The notes: a model not told the origin generated them from the letters alone. A DNA stretch of 64,000 bases from Inia geoffrensis (GCA_036417435.1 CM070909.1:6666597-6730596), one strand, 5' to 3'; counted from the first letter of the stretch, positions 46,153 through 58,515 are shown. Numbers and translations are program-made.

Positions 46153-46443
46153 TTTTTTTTTTTAATTAATTTATTTATGGCTGTGTTGGGTCTTCGTTTT
46201 TGTGCGAGGGCTTTCTCTAGTTGTGGCAAGCGGGGTCCACTCTTCATCGCGGCGCGCGGGCCTCTCACTATCGCTGCCTCTCTTGTTCTCTGCGGAGCAC
46301 AGGCTCCAGACGCGCAGGCTCAGTAATTATGGCTCACGGGCCCAGTTGCTCCGCGGCATGTGGGATCTTCCCAGACCAGGGCCCGAACCCGTCTCCCCTG
46401 CATTGGCAGGCAGATTCTCAACCGCTGCGCCACCAGGGAAGCC
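46121..46443 (-). mobile_element. Long CHR SINE, reverse
   Basis: Long T/A-rich tail, 'ggctgtgttgggtcttcgtt', 'ggctcacgggcccagttgct' and the end 'gcgccaccagggaagcc'. Target-site duplication ccacacctctttttt at 46106-46120 and 46444-46458. Confidence 0.95.
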
Positions 46444-46474
46444 CCACACCTCTTTTTTTAAGACTTTGGAGGCA

Positions 46475-46670
46475 GCGTAATATATCGGCTAAAACAACAG
46501 GTTCTAGAGCCTGAAATTCTTGGGTCAGGTCCTAGGTCTGCCATGTACAAGTTATGAACCTTGGCCGAGCGACTTCACTTCGTTACTGTTTTCTTGTCTA
46601 TAAAACAGGAGTAGGAATACCATGTCCTCGTGGGGTTCTGGTGAGATGATATACGTCATCGAACAGTACT
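46475..46670 (+). repeat. MIR SINE
   Basis: 'aacaggttctagagcctgaa', 'aggtcctaggtctgccatg', 'gagcgacttcacttcgttac', 'ataaaacaggagtaggaat'. Confidence 0.8.
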
Positions 46671-47229
46671 TTTGACAGTCTTGTTCGTTTTTACTGCTGG
46701 TCTCTGAGCAGCTAAAGTTCTCCAAGCAGAGCAAAAGCAACCAGCGAGCAGAGTTCCTTCCCTCCTACTCTGAGATGAGAAGAAGCAAGGCAGGGGTGCG
46801 CTCAAGCGCTCAGGCGATCACACACAGGGGCCGACCCATCAGGTGCAAATGAAGCAGAGTCACATCCACGTAGACGTCTGCCCTTCCCTTTCTTCTGGGA
46901 AAAGACAGCCTCCTTGGCTTTCATTTTCCATTTTGAAGAGACATTAGGACGAGAGCCATTTCCCTTCCTTCTTAATCTACTATGAGAAAAGCAGCACCCT
47001 CATGCACTCCGTGAAAGTCAACACTTAGCCTTAGTGGAAGAGACGGGGGGTGGGGGCGGGTGGAGAAAACGTTGGATGTGGGCAGGCTGGTCCCCAGTTA
47101 GGGACCCTTAGAGACAGCTGCCACTCGATCCAACCGGCTGTCAACATACAGTCATTAGAACCCAGTGCTTCCAGCCCTTTTGATCATTCAAAGATATTTC
47201 CGAATTTTAAAATGTTGTACGTGTTCAGG
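46671..47229. other. Intron, nothing clear
   Basis: No repeat or exon recognised. Confidence 0.5.
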
Positions 47230-47790
47230 TACAGGATGAAATACAGTTTTATTCACTGCAACGTTACTTGTAATAAACACCGAACAGCTATAAACAGCTT
47301 GTGTCCATCAGCAAGGATTGGTTGAATAAATGACGGTGCATCCATACAACAGAACACTCACAACCATACAAAAAACTGCTGCATCTATGGGATGCAGCAG
47401 TTCTTAGAGGGAAGTTCATAGCGATACATATAACGGAATACTACACCCCTGTGAAAAAGAAGGAGAAAGCTCTTGGTTCACTGATAGGGAAAGATTGCCA
47501 AGATCAATGAAGCGAGAAAAGCAAGGTAAAACAGCATGTATAGTATGTATACTATAATTACGTGAGTAAGAGTGGGATGGGGGGAGAATGTATGTGTGTA
47601 CCACTGCTTCTTTGCAATAAGAAGGTCTAGAAGGATGTGTAAGAAACAAATAAAAATGGTTACTGGGGAGGGGGCAGGATGGGCATATGGAGGCTGGGAT
47701 AAGAGGTCACTAGATATCTTTCTATAATGATTTGATTTTTGAGCTATGTGAGTATAGCACTTACTCCAAAAATAATATAAAAACAATGTG
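47230..47790 (+). mobile_element. Old L1 (L1M-type) 3' fragment
   Basis: 'cacttgtaataaacaccg'-like text, 'gtgtccatcagcaaggattg', 'gataaatgacggtgcatcc'-like and 'aacagcatgtatagtatgta' match an old L1 3' end. Confidence 0.7.
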
Positions 47791-48372
47791 AACACAAGCC
47801 ACTGTGAACAACACACATCTACAGGCTACACATGGCCTGCTGGCCTCAGCTTTACAACCTCTGCACTAAGGGGTCCCGACCGGGAGGCAGAAAGTTGGCA
47901 GCAAGGGGTCCAGGTTGTATTGGGTTTGAAGACCAGCAGGTTGTTCAAATCTGGCATCTGGAACACGCTCTGGGCTGCCTGGCAATGAGCTGGTTGGGCC
48001 CAGGAGCTCCTGTTCTCACGGGAGAAGGGCGTGCCACTCTCCACCCCCTTCTGAGCTTGGGTTTCCCCACCGTCCTCCAAAGTTAAGGCTGACTGGAACC
48101 CAGATGGTCTGTTTGCTCCCTTCTGTTGAGGCCTCTCCCTGACTTGTCCTATAAAAGAGGTGCAGCGATAGAAGCGTGGCGTCCCTCCACTGGCCAGAGC
48201 GTCATGTGTGTTCCGCTGGGCCCAGCCACGTTCCCTGGAGGATGCCGAGAGGACAGAGGACACGGCCCGCGATTCATCTCCCTGTTCCTTCCACCTGCAT
48301 GAAGGGGCACAGTAACTATTCACCCCGGCCCCGTGTACGTCCTAGTCTTGTCACTGAAAAGAGCTCACTTAG
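47791..48372. other. Intron, nothing clear
   Basis: Open frames on both strands at 47826-48323 overlap each other and match nothing known to me. Confidence 0.5.
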
Positions 48373-48770
48373 TGTTCCAGGTTGAATTATGATCTCCAAG
48401 AAAAGGCACAGTGAAGTCCTAAATCCCAAGACCTCAGGAGGTAGCCCAATATGACCGGTGTCCTCAGAAGAAGACAGTCACGTGAAGACAGAGACACATG
48501 GGGATAACCCGTTTGACAAGGCTGGCAGAGCGTGGGTTACGCGGCTACAAGCTGAGAAATGCTAAAGATCGCCGACCGACTGCCCGAACAAGGAGGAAGC
48601 CAGGAAGGATTTCCCCTGCAGGTCAGAGAGGGAGCAGGGCCCTGCCGACACCTTGGCTTTGGGCTTCCATCCTCCAGAACCGTGAGACAACACATTTCTG
48701 TTGTTTTAAATCACCCAGTGTGCGGCACTCCTTAGGGCAGCCCTAAGGAGTGAATACACTCAGGCCAGCT
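48373..48770 (+). mobile_element. MaLR-type LTR (MLT1-like)
   Basis: Begins 'tgttccaggttgaattatg', continues 'gtgaagtcctaaatcccaag', 'gtgtcctcagaagaagaca' and 'ccgtgagacaacacatttct', the standard MLT1 order. No internal region is present, so it is a solo LTR. Confidence 0.85.
48726..48752. repeat. Perfect 13-bp palindrome at LTR end
   Basis: CACTCCTTAGGGC (48726-48738), one spacer A, then its exact reverse complement GCCCTAAGGAGTG (48740-48752). Confidence 0.95.
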
Positions 48771-49647
48771 CTAGTGGCAAAGGCATCTGACATCCTCCCA
48801 CCTCAGGAGGTGCTCAGGAGCTGCTGATGGCGACTCTGCCCAATGAATGAAAATTCTAGGCCCTGACTGATCACGTTTTATCGCATAGGTATATACAGCG
48901 AACAATCAAACAGTACGCAATTACTGAGTGTCGACCTCGTGAAGAATATAAGAGAAGTAGAGTATTCTGTGACTGCCCTCAAGGAGTCGACAATCGGAAG
49001 ATTTGAGACGGACACATAAAACGTAACAACACACATCACAGTGGCCAAATAAGCGTGACTTCAACCCCCAGCGGACGCTACATAGGTCACCCGTAACTCA
49101 ACCCCACTGTGCTGCCTTCCGGACTCCATGTCCTACCGTATTTCCTTTTGGCTGAAGTACTGGGGAAACTAGAATGTCAGGCTAGCAGACAACTTCTAGA
49201 AGCTGTCACCCCTGCTCCTGGCCTGGAACTCAAACTTCTCGCCCACCGCCGAGGCCCACTGTTGTCTGTGACATTCATCTGCCACCCTTGAGCGAAGGCT
49301 CTCACGTTGGTTGCTCACGCACTTCCTTTTTCTGTTCAGAGAGGCAGGCCCTGGAGGGACAGTGAGCCTTTTCTGCAGCCCTCCACAAACCCGGCGCGCA
49401 GCAAACACAAGGGCCACATGGTCTGGCAGTCCACTTTGGTGAGCTGGCCAACAGCTCTGAAGAGGGGCTACAGGAGATGAGAGATACTATTTCCTGTGGC
49501 CTCATTCAAAACCTCTGCTCGTTCGGCCCAGCCTCCCTGCAGGCGGCTGCTCGCACCATACCTGCCTCTAGGAACCTCTGATTCTCACCATAAGAAGCCT
49601 CGTGTCCAGCTACACACCCAGGGTGGGCAGGGGTCGGGGCAGCTCAC
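48771..49647. other. Intron, nothing clear
   Basis: No repeat or exon recognised. Confidence 0.5.
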
Positions 49648-49870
49648 CTTGACTGGTCTCTCCTGCGGTTTCTTCTGGATCCCGGTCTCCGGGGTCCTGC
49701 TGTACCGGGGCTCCTCCTGGAGCTCTCTCCGTGGCCGCGCCGAGTGCCAGGTGGAGGCCCAGGCCGGGCTGATGAGGCAAGGTGGCAAGTCGCCACTGCC
49801 CCACCCTTGACAAGCAGCCCAGTGGCCCGACCGTGGCTCCAGGCCAGTCTCCTGAAGGGCAGGGCGGGAC
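49648..49870 (-). other. Candidate non-coding or alternative 5' exon
   Basis: On the minus strand a moderate polypyrimidine tract and acceptor (tgccggcag before 49870) and a strong donor AAG|gtgagc (49648/49647) enclose 223 GC-rich bases. This is the same strand as CRACR2A and lies between the CpG island and the ATG exon, so it could be an optional 5'UTR exon. No family resemblance supports it and pseudo-exons of this sort are common. Confidence 0.3.
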
Positions 49871-50995
49871 CTGCCGGCAGAACACACAGAGGGAAGGTGT
49901 CCTCAGTTTGGCTTCAAGTAACTCATTATAGATCTCAGGATAGAGAACGCCCTGAAAGCCTCTGAATTTTCCTCCTGGGACTCTTCTGAAATCAACTGCC
50001 AGCTGTGGTCAGGGTCACGTTTTGCAGCAGACCCCGGTTGCCTGACTAATATCACTCATTTTTCCCTTCCTCCTTTCCAAAGAGATTCCAATTTTGGTCA
50101 TCACTCAGGGTAATAAGCGACCTTCTGCTCAGCTCAGGGCCCCATCCAGTCAAAGCAAGTGCAGGCCCTTGACGGAGGGGGCGCGGGGGGGGGGCTTCTA
50201 ATCCCCCGCTGGCCACTGAGACAGGAGAGGGGCTTCGTGGGAGGGATCCTGGAAATGTTTTCCTGGCCCCTAAGGGAGATGCAGGCCCACCTTCCTCTGG
50301 TATCAGGGAAGTGGCAGGATTAAACTGTGTTCTCTGGGATGAGATCTCTGGCTTTAATGCTGACCTGGGCCTCCACCCACACAGCCATGAGAAATCACTG
50401 AAGCTACACTTAAAGGCTGCAAGAGACAGGATCTGACGTGCATTTTTAAAAGGTGACTTGGGCTCCTTGTGGGAATGAATTTAGGAGGGGGAGGAGGGGG
50501 CGTGGATACACTGAGACCCGTTAGGGGAATAATACAGTCCAGACAAACGCTGGTGTGTCCTGAGCAGGGCGGAGGCAGATGAGTAGGTACAGGTGAATGG
50601 ATGCTAGGCTATTTAGAAGTGGGATCAAGAGGATGGAGAGGTTCGATGCGGCAAAGGCGGAGGAGAGGTGGAGGCTGCCTTGGACTCAGTGGTCCTCTCT
50701 ACATCCATCCTGGAAACTCTCAGAGAGGAAATGACTCCGGAAAATCTCCTCCTCTTGTTTGGTCAATGCTCCTTCTGGCATCACATCCTCAGTGGGTGGG
50801 TGCTGAACAGAACAAGTCTCCGCTGGGTGAGCCACGCCATGACTGCTCCTCACTGAGGTATCTCATGAGCTGTTCGGGGCGCTCACAGAAGCCTTTCGGT
50901 ACAGGGTGGGCTTCTAGGTCCAGAGGGCCGACCTCCATTGGATTGCTTTTCCCTCTCCTAATTTTGTCAATACTAAATAAATATGCTGGACTTCT
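49871..50995. other. Intron, nothing clear
   Basis: Includes a G-run near 50187-50195. No exon or repeat recognised. Confidence 0.5.
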
Positions 50996-50999
50996 ATTT

Positions 51000-51800
51000 C
51001 CCGCCTTACGGCAGGCTAAGTACTTAGACTGAACCTCCCACTGAAAATCTTGTATAAATGATAAAAAACAATATTTCTAAAAGCATTGATGATCTGGCAA
51101 GAAAGGAAGGAACTCACTGGCCAGGCATGTCTTCAGATAATGGGATATTCAGGTTCTGACTATAATAATGACTATAACGTAATTAAAGAAATTAAAGACG
51201 AGCTGGTAAATATGAACAGGGAACAACAACAACAACAAAAAAAAACATGAGAAATAATCAAGAAGACTTCAAGAAAAAAAGGACCCAAGAGAATTTTTAG
51301 AAATAAAAATTAAATAACTGAAATAACAAACTGTGGACAGACTTAATAGCGTAGCAGATACAGCCTGAGGAGGAAGCAGTGAGCTAGAAGCTATAGGTCC
51401 AAATAAATCAACCAGCTGCAGCCCAAAAAGACAAAGGCTCAGAAAAATATGGGCGCTTAAGAGACATGAAAGATAGAGGCTAACAAATTCTTAAAAGCAG
51501 CCAAAGAGAAAGCGTTCCCTTTCAATGGTTACAACGTAGATTACCTTCCACACGCTAAACCAAAATAACTGTCATCTGAGAATTCTAGTCTTACAGAATA
51601 TGTCCTTTAAGAATAAGAGAAATGAAGACATTGTCTCCAATAAATAAAACTCTAGTTTGTCACAAATAGACCCTCATTAAATGACATTTTTTAAAGGGGT
51701 ATTTCAGATGGGAGGAAAGATTCCAGATGGAAGATCTGAGATTAAAGAAGGAATGAAAAACAAAGAAAATGAAAATAGATTTTCTCAGTCTGTTGTTGAG
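51000..51800 (+). mobile_element. HAL1/old L1 ORF1-type fragment
   Basis: 'aatcttgtataaatgataaa', 'taaaagcagccaaagagaaa', 'ctgagattaaagaaggaatg' and 'aaaaacaaagaaaatgaaaa' match HAL1/L1 ORF1 sequence. Many stops. Confidence 0.7.
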
Positions 51801-51928
51801 GAAATAACATCAATTGGGCGTCAGACATATTTATCTCGCATCTTGCTGTCGTTTCTTACTATCTGGGAAGTTTGAATCACGTTAATCTCTCAGAATCTTG
51901 ATAGCCTCATTTTAAAAATACATAAGTT

Positions 51929-52143
51929 GGTCTTCCCTGGTGGCGCAGTGGTTGAGAGTCCACCTCACGATGCAGGGGACACGGGTTTGTGCCCCGGTCC
52001 GGGAAGATCCCACATGCTGCGGAGCGGCTGGGCCCGTGAGCCATGGCCGCTGAGCCTGCGCGTCCGGAGCCTGTGCTCCGCAATGGGAGAGGCCGCAACA
52101 GTGAGAGGTCCGCGTACCGCAAAAAACAAAACAAAACAAAACA
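51929..52143 (+). mobile_element. CHR SINE (cetacean type)
   Basis: 'cttccctggtggcgcagtgg', 'tgtgccccggtccgggaag', and an (AAAAC)n tail. No clear target-site duplication. Confidence 0.95.
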
Positions 52144-52919
52144 TCAGCAAGGTCTTTGTGAGGAATAAACGAGCCACCACATACAAATGCTCAGAACATA
52201 GATTCTGCATTTAGAAGGTGTGAAATAAATGTTCATTTCTTATCTTTTCAAAAATTAATCAACAAGCAAGTAAATAAGATGTTGTTAGCAAGAAGGAATC
52301 CCTCCCTCTGCTTCAAGTGTGAGATAGAACTCTAGCAGTTTTCCACGTCGTAAAAGGCTGCACTGCAGAGCTGATGCTTCAGAGGTTTTCTTTTCATCTT
52401 TTCAGTAGCAAGCCTAAGATCTTTCAGACAAAATATTTATGATTTATTTTATAAATACTGCATGTGAACACACAAGCCCCAGGGAGAGACCCTGGATTCC
52501 AGCTTAACTCAGTTTTAAAATAAATTTGTGTTCATAGTTTCACGAGATCATGAAATACGTGCTGGCCCATCCACGGGGGCAAAACGGCCTGTCCCGTCCA
52601 CCCCTTCCCAGGGCTCTTCCGCCAACTAGGAGGCAGCAGCACGCAGAGGATCCCTCTGTGCAACTTCTGCATCCCGCCCCCCGCCCCCCTGCTGACAGAT
52701 ACCCTCCCCAGCTCCACCCCTAACTTCACGCTCCTTTCCAGTTAGGACAAGGAAGCCAAGCTTAGTCCCCTTTAGATTCTCTGCCTAATTTTCATACGGC
52801 ACCAATTTGGTGGTGGCGGGCAGGCAGGGGAGACGGGGACGGAGAAGGGACTGATAAACTCAGAACCAGTCTTTCCCTGATGATGTCAAGGAAACAAATA
52901 GCACCAGTTAGGAGGTCCT
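52144..52919. other. Intron, nothing clear
   Basis: No repeat or exon recognised. Confidence 0.5.
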
Positions 52920-53365
52920 AGGACCCGGGCTGGCATCCCTACTCTGTCACCTATGTGTCCCCAGGCAAGCCAGGCAACCTCTCTGACTTTATTTTCCTCA
53001 CCTGTAAATTGGAGTCAACAATTATTCCCTATTTGTAGAGCATTTTACAATTTCCCAACTGTTTCCTCGGTCATAATTTCACTTACTATGCACCGTCAGG
53101 TGTGTAATACCCAGCATAATGCTCACCTCGCTGCCGTAAAGATTGAAAAGCAGAGCGTGGACGGCTGTGTACACGGCAAAGAGCTCCATCCGTGTGAAGG
53201 ATCATCACCAGTGCCACATGGCTGACCCTCTTAAGAGCGGGGGCTCTGCTGTCCAAGCGCCCGTGCTTGGATTGATTCTACGCTGACCGGCTGTGTGACC
53301 TTGAGCGAGCTGCTTAGCTTCTCAGTTCCCCACTTCTAAGTGAAGGATGGTAACATTATCCCCAT
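52920..53365 (+). repeat. Two MIR SINE fragments
   Basis: 52920-53120 ('ggcaacctctctgacttta', 'cctcacctgtaaattggag') and 53225-53365 ('ggctgtgtgaccttgagcg', 'ttatccccatctcgcag') both read as forward MIR. Confidence 0.7.
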
Positions 53366-55129
53366 CTCGCAGCTCAGGGCTCCGTACATGGGAGGCTCTC
53401 TGGGAATGAGAACTGACTGTATCGACACCAAGTTAAGCCCACGGGTGTCTGACCACACACATCCACACTCCCTGACTCCCAGCATCCTCCATCCTTTCCT
53501 ATCCGTGGTTACGTCCACTCTATCCACGCCTGGGCAAATATCTGCAGAGGGCAGAAGCTCTGAACAACAGAACCCACTGTGGACGGTTTCTTGAAGACGA
53601 CCAGCCTTCAGATTTTCACTAGATTTGTGGGTGTCTCCAGGCTGCTTTGGATGGAAGCAGAGTCCAGGCTCCCTGAGGTCCCAGGCAGCCCGACTCTTCC
53701 CACTGCCAGCTGAGGGTCTTGCTTCGGCGGGCCAGAGAGTTCTGGAATATAGGTCGCCGGCTAAGCCTCCGTCCCCTAACTGGACTGTGCGGCCACCCTA
53801 TTAAAAGGCATCCAGGCCTGAGCCGACACCACGTGGACCTGTTAGATGACCTACGAAGCAAATGGTTAATTAAGCCCAACTTGATGAATGGATGGAAACC
53901 ACTGGGCTGCAAAAAATACAAGCAGCCCCACTTAAAAGCACTTTCACCTTGTCACTGCTTCGTCCCACTGTCATGAGCGGCCTAAGAGATGGGAAGGACG
54001 GCTACTTCATCAGTGAGGCAGCCGGGGCCCACAAGCGGCACGCAGAAAAGCCCCTCCCGACACGAACCTGCCACCGAGCACGGCTGCTCCCCCATCTGCC
54101 GGCTCTGGCCCCCGGCACCGAGTTCTAGAACTGCATCCTACGAGGGCCGCATCAGGACCCCACCAGATGGGGCAGGGCCAGAGGACGGGAGCTGGGCACT
54201 CAGCTTGTGTCTTAGTCCCAGGAAAGAAAACACATGCTCAGTGGGCCTGCAGGTCAAGCTAACTGCCATCGGCAGTGGGGTGGGTACACGTGTCCCCTGG
54301 GTGATAGCGAGATGGTCAGCCAGGACCATCACTGTGCTAGTTAGCATCTCTTTCTAAAGTGACTCTGGACAGCCCAGCCCAGAGACTCCGTCGGCTGCAG
54401 ACGGAGCATGGCACCGCTGCCCGGTGAGGGACACACCACAGCCCCGGGCAGGCAGGGGCAGAGAGATCTCCACCAACCATTGTGACCAGATCTCGGACGG
54501 GGCCAACTGTGAAAAGCTGCCTTTGGCCCTATAACCAACCAGGGGTGACAAGGCAGCAGACAGGAAAGAAATCAGCAGTGGCCTATTGTTAGAAGGGTAT
54601 CACCTGGCTTCTCCTTGCCGTCTGTTTTGTTTGGCTTCCTTGGTGGATACGTTTGTACAAAGGGAGTCAGTCTCTGAGGGTGGGCCTACCTGCTTCCCCC
54701 TCAGCCCCATAGCACCTTCTGTGGGGTTCCGATCACCATCTCCTTCCTAACGGAGCGTGGTCCATGTAACACACACCCACACCCGTGCAGATTCTAGAAA
54801 TCCCCCCTCCAGAGCAGACACTCGTGTGCCAGGCAGGACCAGCTGTGCTTGATTCTATACGACAACCTCTATCCACAGGAAACAGGAAGGTTCAGAGGGT
54901 CCAGGGTCGCATCCTGGGTCCTCACAGCTTTTAGATGGTAAACTGAGTCAGTGGAGGCCAGCCAGAGGAGGTGACCCTTAGAAATAGGCGGAGGGTCAAG
55001 GCACATCTTACGGCCTGGGCAGAACTTCATCGGTTTAATTTCCATGCAGACTGGTCCTCAGACGCCGTCTACTAAGATGGACTGAAGAGCCCCCGTGGAA
55101 CATTCTTCCAGGACCCCACCACTCCCATT
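53366..55129. other. Intron, nothing clear
   Basis: About 1.8 kb, no recognised repeat or exon. Short overlapping open frames only. Confidence 0.5.
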
Positions 55130-55340
55130 TGCTGAATTCCACCATCCTGGCAGGCCCTGCTCTGTTCTCGTCTAACTAGTTAAGCCTCTCCAAAGCCCAT
55201 GTCCTTCTAGAGAACATACAGTCTGTCCTGCTCCCTCGGCAGGGGTCTCCTATGCTGTCAGAAGAAGTACTGTGGCCTTTGTTCTTTCTCCCAGTATAAT
55301 GCACTGCACACAGTAGGTGTTCAACCATTTTGCTTTTGCT
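55130..55340 (+). repeat. Possible L2 3' fragment
   Basis: 'cctgctctgttctcgtctaa' to 'gcactgcacacagtaggtgt' and 'tcaaccatttt' is L2-like. Weak. Confidence 0.45.
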
Positions 55341-55924
55341 CTGGAGGGTTTTTTTTTGGGGGGGGGGGGTGCATTAACATTCAATAAAACCACATTGATT
55401 TAGTCCCTCCAGTGTCAGGAAATTCAGATGTGGTGTGTGGAATAACATGGTCACTATTCAGTACAAATTAGAGCTTTTGATTCTATTTCTAATTCCAGTA
55501 AATAGGGCTTGTGCGTTTAAAAACATATTTTTAGTTTGCAATGTGTGATTACATAATGGAGGCCTCGTCATTTTTTTTTTTTTTCATTAACATTCATTTC
55601 CCTTAGCAGTTCCTTTCTGTGTCTTTGTTTCTGATTTGAGCTGTGGTTCAATGTATTAAAACTGCATTCCTTACAAAGAAGTTCCAGAGCAGACGTTTTA
55701 ACTGGCCCTCCCCACCCCTGTATTTCTGACTGGCCTGTGCCTGGGGCAGCTCAGCTGGTGTGGAGTCAGGGGATCTCACAGGTGTGTTAACAGAGCTCTG
55801 GTATCAAGCGGAGCCCTCCACTCACCAGGGCAGCTCTCTGCAGGCAGCCAGGGTGGGGCGCAGCGAGAAGCAGCATGGTGGGGTGTCCCCGAGGGAGGCG
55901 TCTGCACCAGAACTAGGTGTGTGA
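55341..55924. other. AT-rich intron stretch
   Basis: A G-run (55359-55369) and a T-run (55571-55584). The AT-rich part 55400-55690 is not an evident repeat. Nothing else recognised. Confidence 0.5.
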
Positions 55925-56045
55925 ACTCAGACGACCTATTTACCTCTCTGAGCCTCGGTTTTCTCATCTGTAAAATGGGGATGCTAAGTCCTAGATGAGA
56001 AAAAGTGCCTGGCACATGGCAGGCACTCAATACGTTCTCTTATTT
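55925..56045 (+). repeat. MIR SINE
   Basis: 'acctctctgagcctcggttt', 'catctgtaaaatggggatgc', 'gcctggcacatggcaggcac'. Confidence 0.85.
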
Positions 56046-56239
56046 GCAGGGGTCCCTGTGGGAGTCTGTTGGGGGCCTTGCTGCTTCTCCAGCTGCCTTC
56101 ATCCCCAGAATTACACCACATCTACTGAAGCCAGAACCCCGAGCCCCGAGCAAAGATGAACCCCCAAAACCTGAGTACAGGGCAACACAGCAGGGGCTAG
56201 TGTAGTTCACGGAGAGGGTAATGACAAGCAGCAAGAAAC

Positions 56240-56908
56240 GTGCCAGACAGCTGGGCACGTATCTGGAGAAAACCATAATCGGAAAAGATACGTGCACCCC
56301 AATATCCATAGCGGCACGATTCACAACAGGCAGGACGTGGAAGCAACCGAAGTGCCCAACGACAGATGAACAGAGAAAGAAGATGCGGTGCATATATACA
56401 ATGGAATGCTACTCAGCCATAGAAAAGGATGAAATCATGCCCTTTGCAGCCACATGGCTGGTCCTAGAGATCATCATACGACGTGAAGTCAGTCAGACAG
56501 AGAAAGACAAATATCATATGCTATCACTCATATGTGGAATCTAATTAAAAAATAGAGATAGAAATGAACTTATTTACAAAACAGAAACAGAATTACAGAT
56601 ATCGAAAACAAACTTACGGTTACCAAAGGGGAAGCATGGTGGGATGGATGAATCAGGAGCTTGGGATTAACATATACACACTACTATACATAAGAGCCTA
56701 CTGCGTAGCACAGGGAATGCTACTCAATATTCTGTGATAACCTATCTGAGAAAAGAATCTAAAGAAGAATGAATATACATATATAAATATATACACATGT
56801 GTAACTGAATCACTTTGCTGTACACCTGAAACCAACACATTGTAAATCAACTTACTCCAATAAAATTAAAATATTAAAAGTTCATTAATTAATTAATTAA
56901 TTAATTAA
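56240..56908 (+). mobile_element. L1 LINE 3' end with (ATTA)n tail
   Basis: Encodes the ORF2 C-terminal LEKTIIGKDTCTPISIAARF and then the WKQPKCP motif; 3' UTR 'cactttgctgtacacctgaa' and a (TTAA/ATTA)n tail at about 56880-56908. Stops interrupt the frame. Confidence 0.9.
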
Positions 56909-57289
56909 ATGCCTTGCCGAACCCCTCCCCCCAACAAAAAAAGAAATGTGCCAGAGAGACACAGCGCCGAAGATAAAAATGCTAGAAAGAATGGCTGCTG
57001 GAGAACTAGGGAACGCACTCAGCCACGTTTGTTGCAGGACAACCACACCCCAGAAATAAAGTACCTTTTGCCCTGGGCAGACGCAGGATCAGGCGACAGC
57101 AAGACACAAAGAAGGGACAGAAAAGCACAACTGGCAATCAAGAACAAGAGCTGCTGTGGTGACCCAGCCCCTGCCGGCCAGAAAAGTGAATCCCGAGGAC
57201 ATGTGGCTGGTTCGAGTCAGAGCTGTTCCCGGCGCTCAGCATCCCGCAGGGCAGGCTGGGTTGAGCCCGGGACCCTGGGGCCAGCTTGT
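56909..57289. other. Intron, nothing clear
   Basis: No repeat or exon recognised. Confidence 0.5.
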
Positions 57290-57475
57290 CTGGGTTCAAA
57301 TCCCAGCTCAGCCTCTTAGGAGCCGTATGACCTCAAGCAAGTTACTCCAGCTCTCACAGCCTTGGTTTTCTCATCCATAACACGGGGAGAATAATACTAA
57401 TAGTCACTTATCTTGCAAGGCTGTAGTAAGGACCAATGAGTCCACCTGAGCCAAGCTCTTAGCCATGCCTGGTGC
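57290..57475 (+). repeat. MIR SINE
   Basis: 'gggttcaaatcccagctcag', 'tgacctcaagcaagttactc', 'ttttctcatccataacacgg', 'ttagccatgcctggtgca'. Confidence 0.85.
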
Positions 57476-58402
57476 ATTCCTGTGCATCCAGCCTCAAGGC
57501 ACAGGTGGGAAGGGGGTTCCTGACATTCTGTGTTGGATCAGAGGAGCGCTGCGGGAAGCTGGTCTCATTCCCCCACCTCAGCACCAATGCAACCTTCCAA
57601 ACCAGTGGGCAAGGGTTTGTGTTTACACAGCTTCAATGTGGCAAAGCCCCATCCATTCACCAAATTCCGGAGCTCAACACAGAGTGATCTCTGAAGTAAA
57701 TAAAGTGAAAATAAGCCAATCGCCCAGTAGTAAGAGATTTTCCTCTTGTCTGCCCTGGGAATTGGAGCCAGCCTCCTCTTCCCCTGAGGCAGCTGCCTGG
57801 CCAGAGACGCAAATGCAGGTCTGGGAGGCGGGCGTCCACATCGCTGGATCCTGGATGCCGCAGGTCTCGGCACACCCACAGCGTGTGCACTATGTCTTGC
57901 CCTTCTCACCTTTCCTCTCAGCCCGGCAGGACAGGGAGTTGCACAGACCCAGGGGTCCCGGGAGCAGAGGGCCGGGCCAAGCCAACCAGCCACAGGGTTG
58001 CTCTACTATGCAGATAAAGGGCCTTCATCACAGGCTCAAGGGGTTCGGAGGCCCTTGGAATCTGAGCCTCCTGGGACACCTGTCTGCTCCCTCCTCCCTG
58101 CATCTTCCAGAACTGCTGGAGTGTCACCAGAGTCAGGCTCTGCTGCCCAACCAGGATGTGTCAACAAACGGGCAGGGGAGAAAGTACCGCTGACCCGCTG
58201 ACGTTCTGAGAAACCAGGGCTGGGAGCCAAAACAAACTGACAAAGGGAATGCAACGTCTCGGAAGAATCTGTCGCAAAAGAAAAGCTCATATTCCTCAAG
58301 CTGGAAAGGCCCCTGAATGTCACTTAGTCCCCCAGACGGCGGCCCCTGAGAGCCCCCTCAGGCACACAACCCACTCCCCACACTGGCCTTCAAGAGGGTC
58401 TT
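57476..58402. other. Intron, nothing clear
   Basis: A 242-codon plus-strand frame (57465-58193) overlaps other open frames on both strands and has no recognised domain. Confidence 0.45.
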
Positions 58403-58515
58403 CCCAGATATGGGAACCTATGTATATGTATGGCTGATTCACTTTGTTATGGAGCAGAAACTAACACACCATCGCAAAGCAATTATACTCCAATAAAGAT
58501 GTAAAAAAAAAAAAC
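58403..58515 (+). mobile_element. Very short L1 3'-end insertion
   Basis: 'ggctgattcactttgttatg' to 'caattatactccaataaag' and poly(A). Target-site duplication agagggtctt at 58393-58402 and 58516-58525. Confidence 0.88.
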
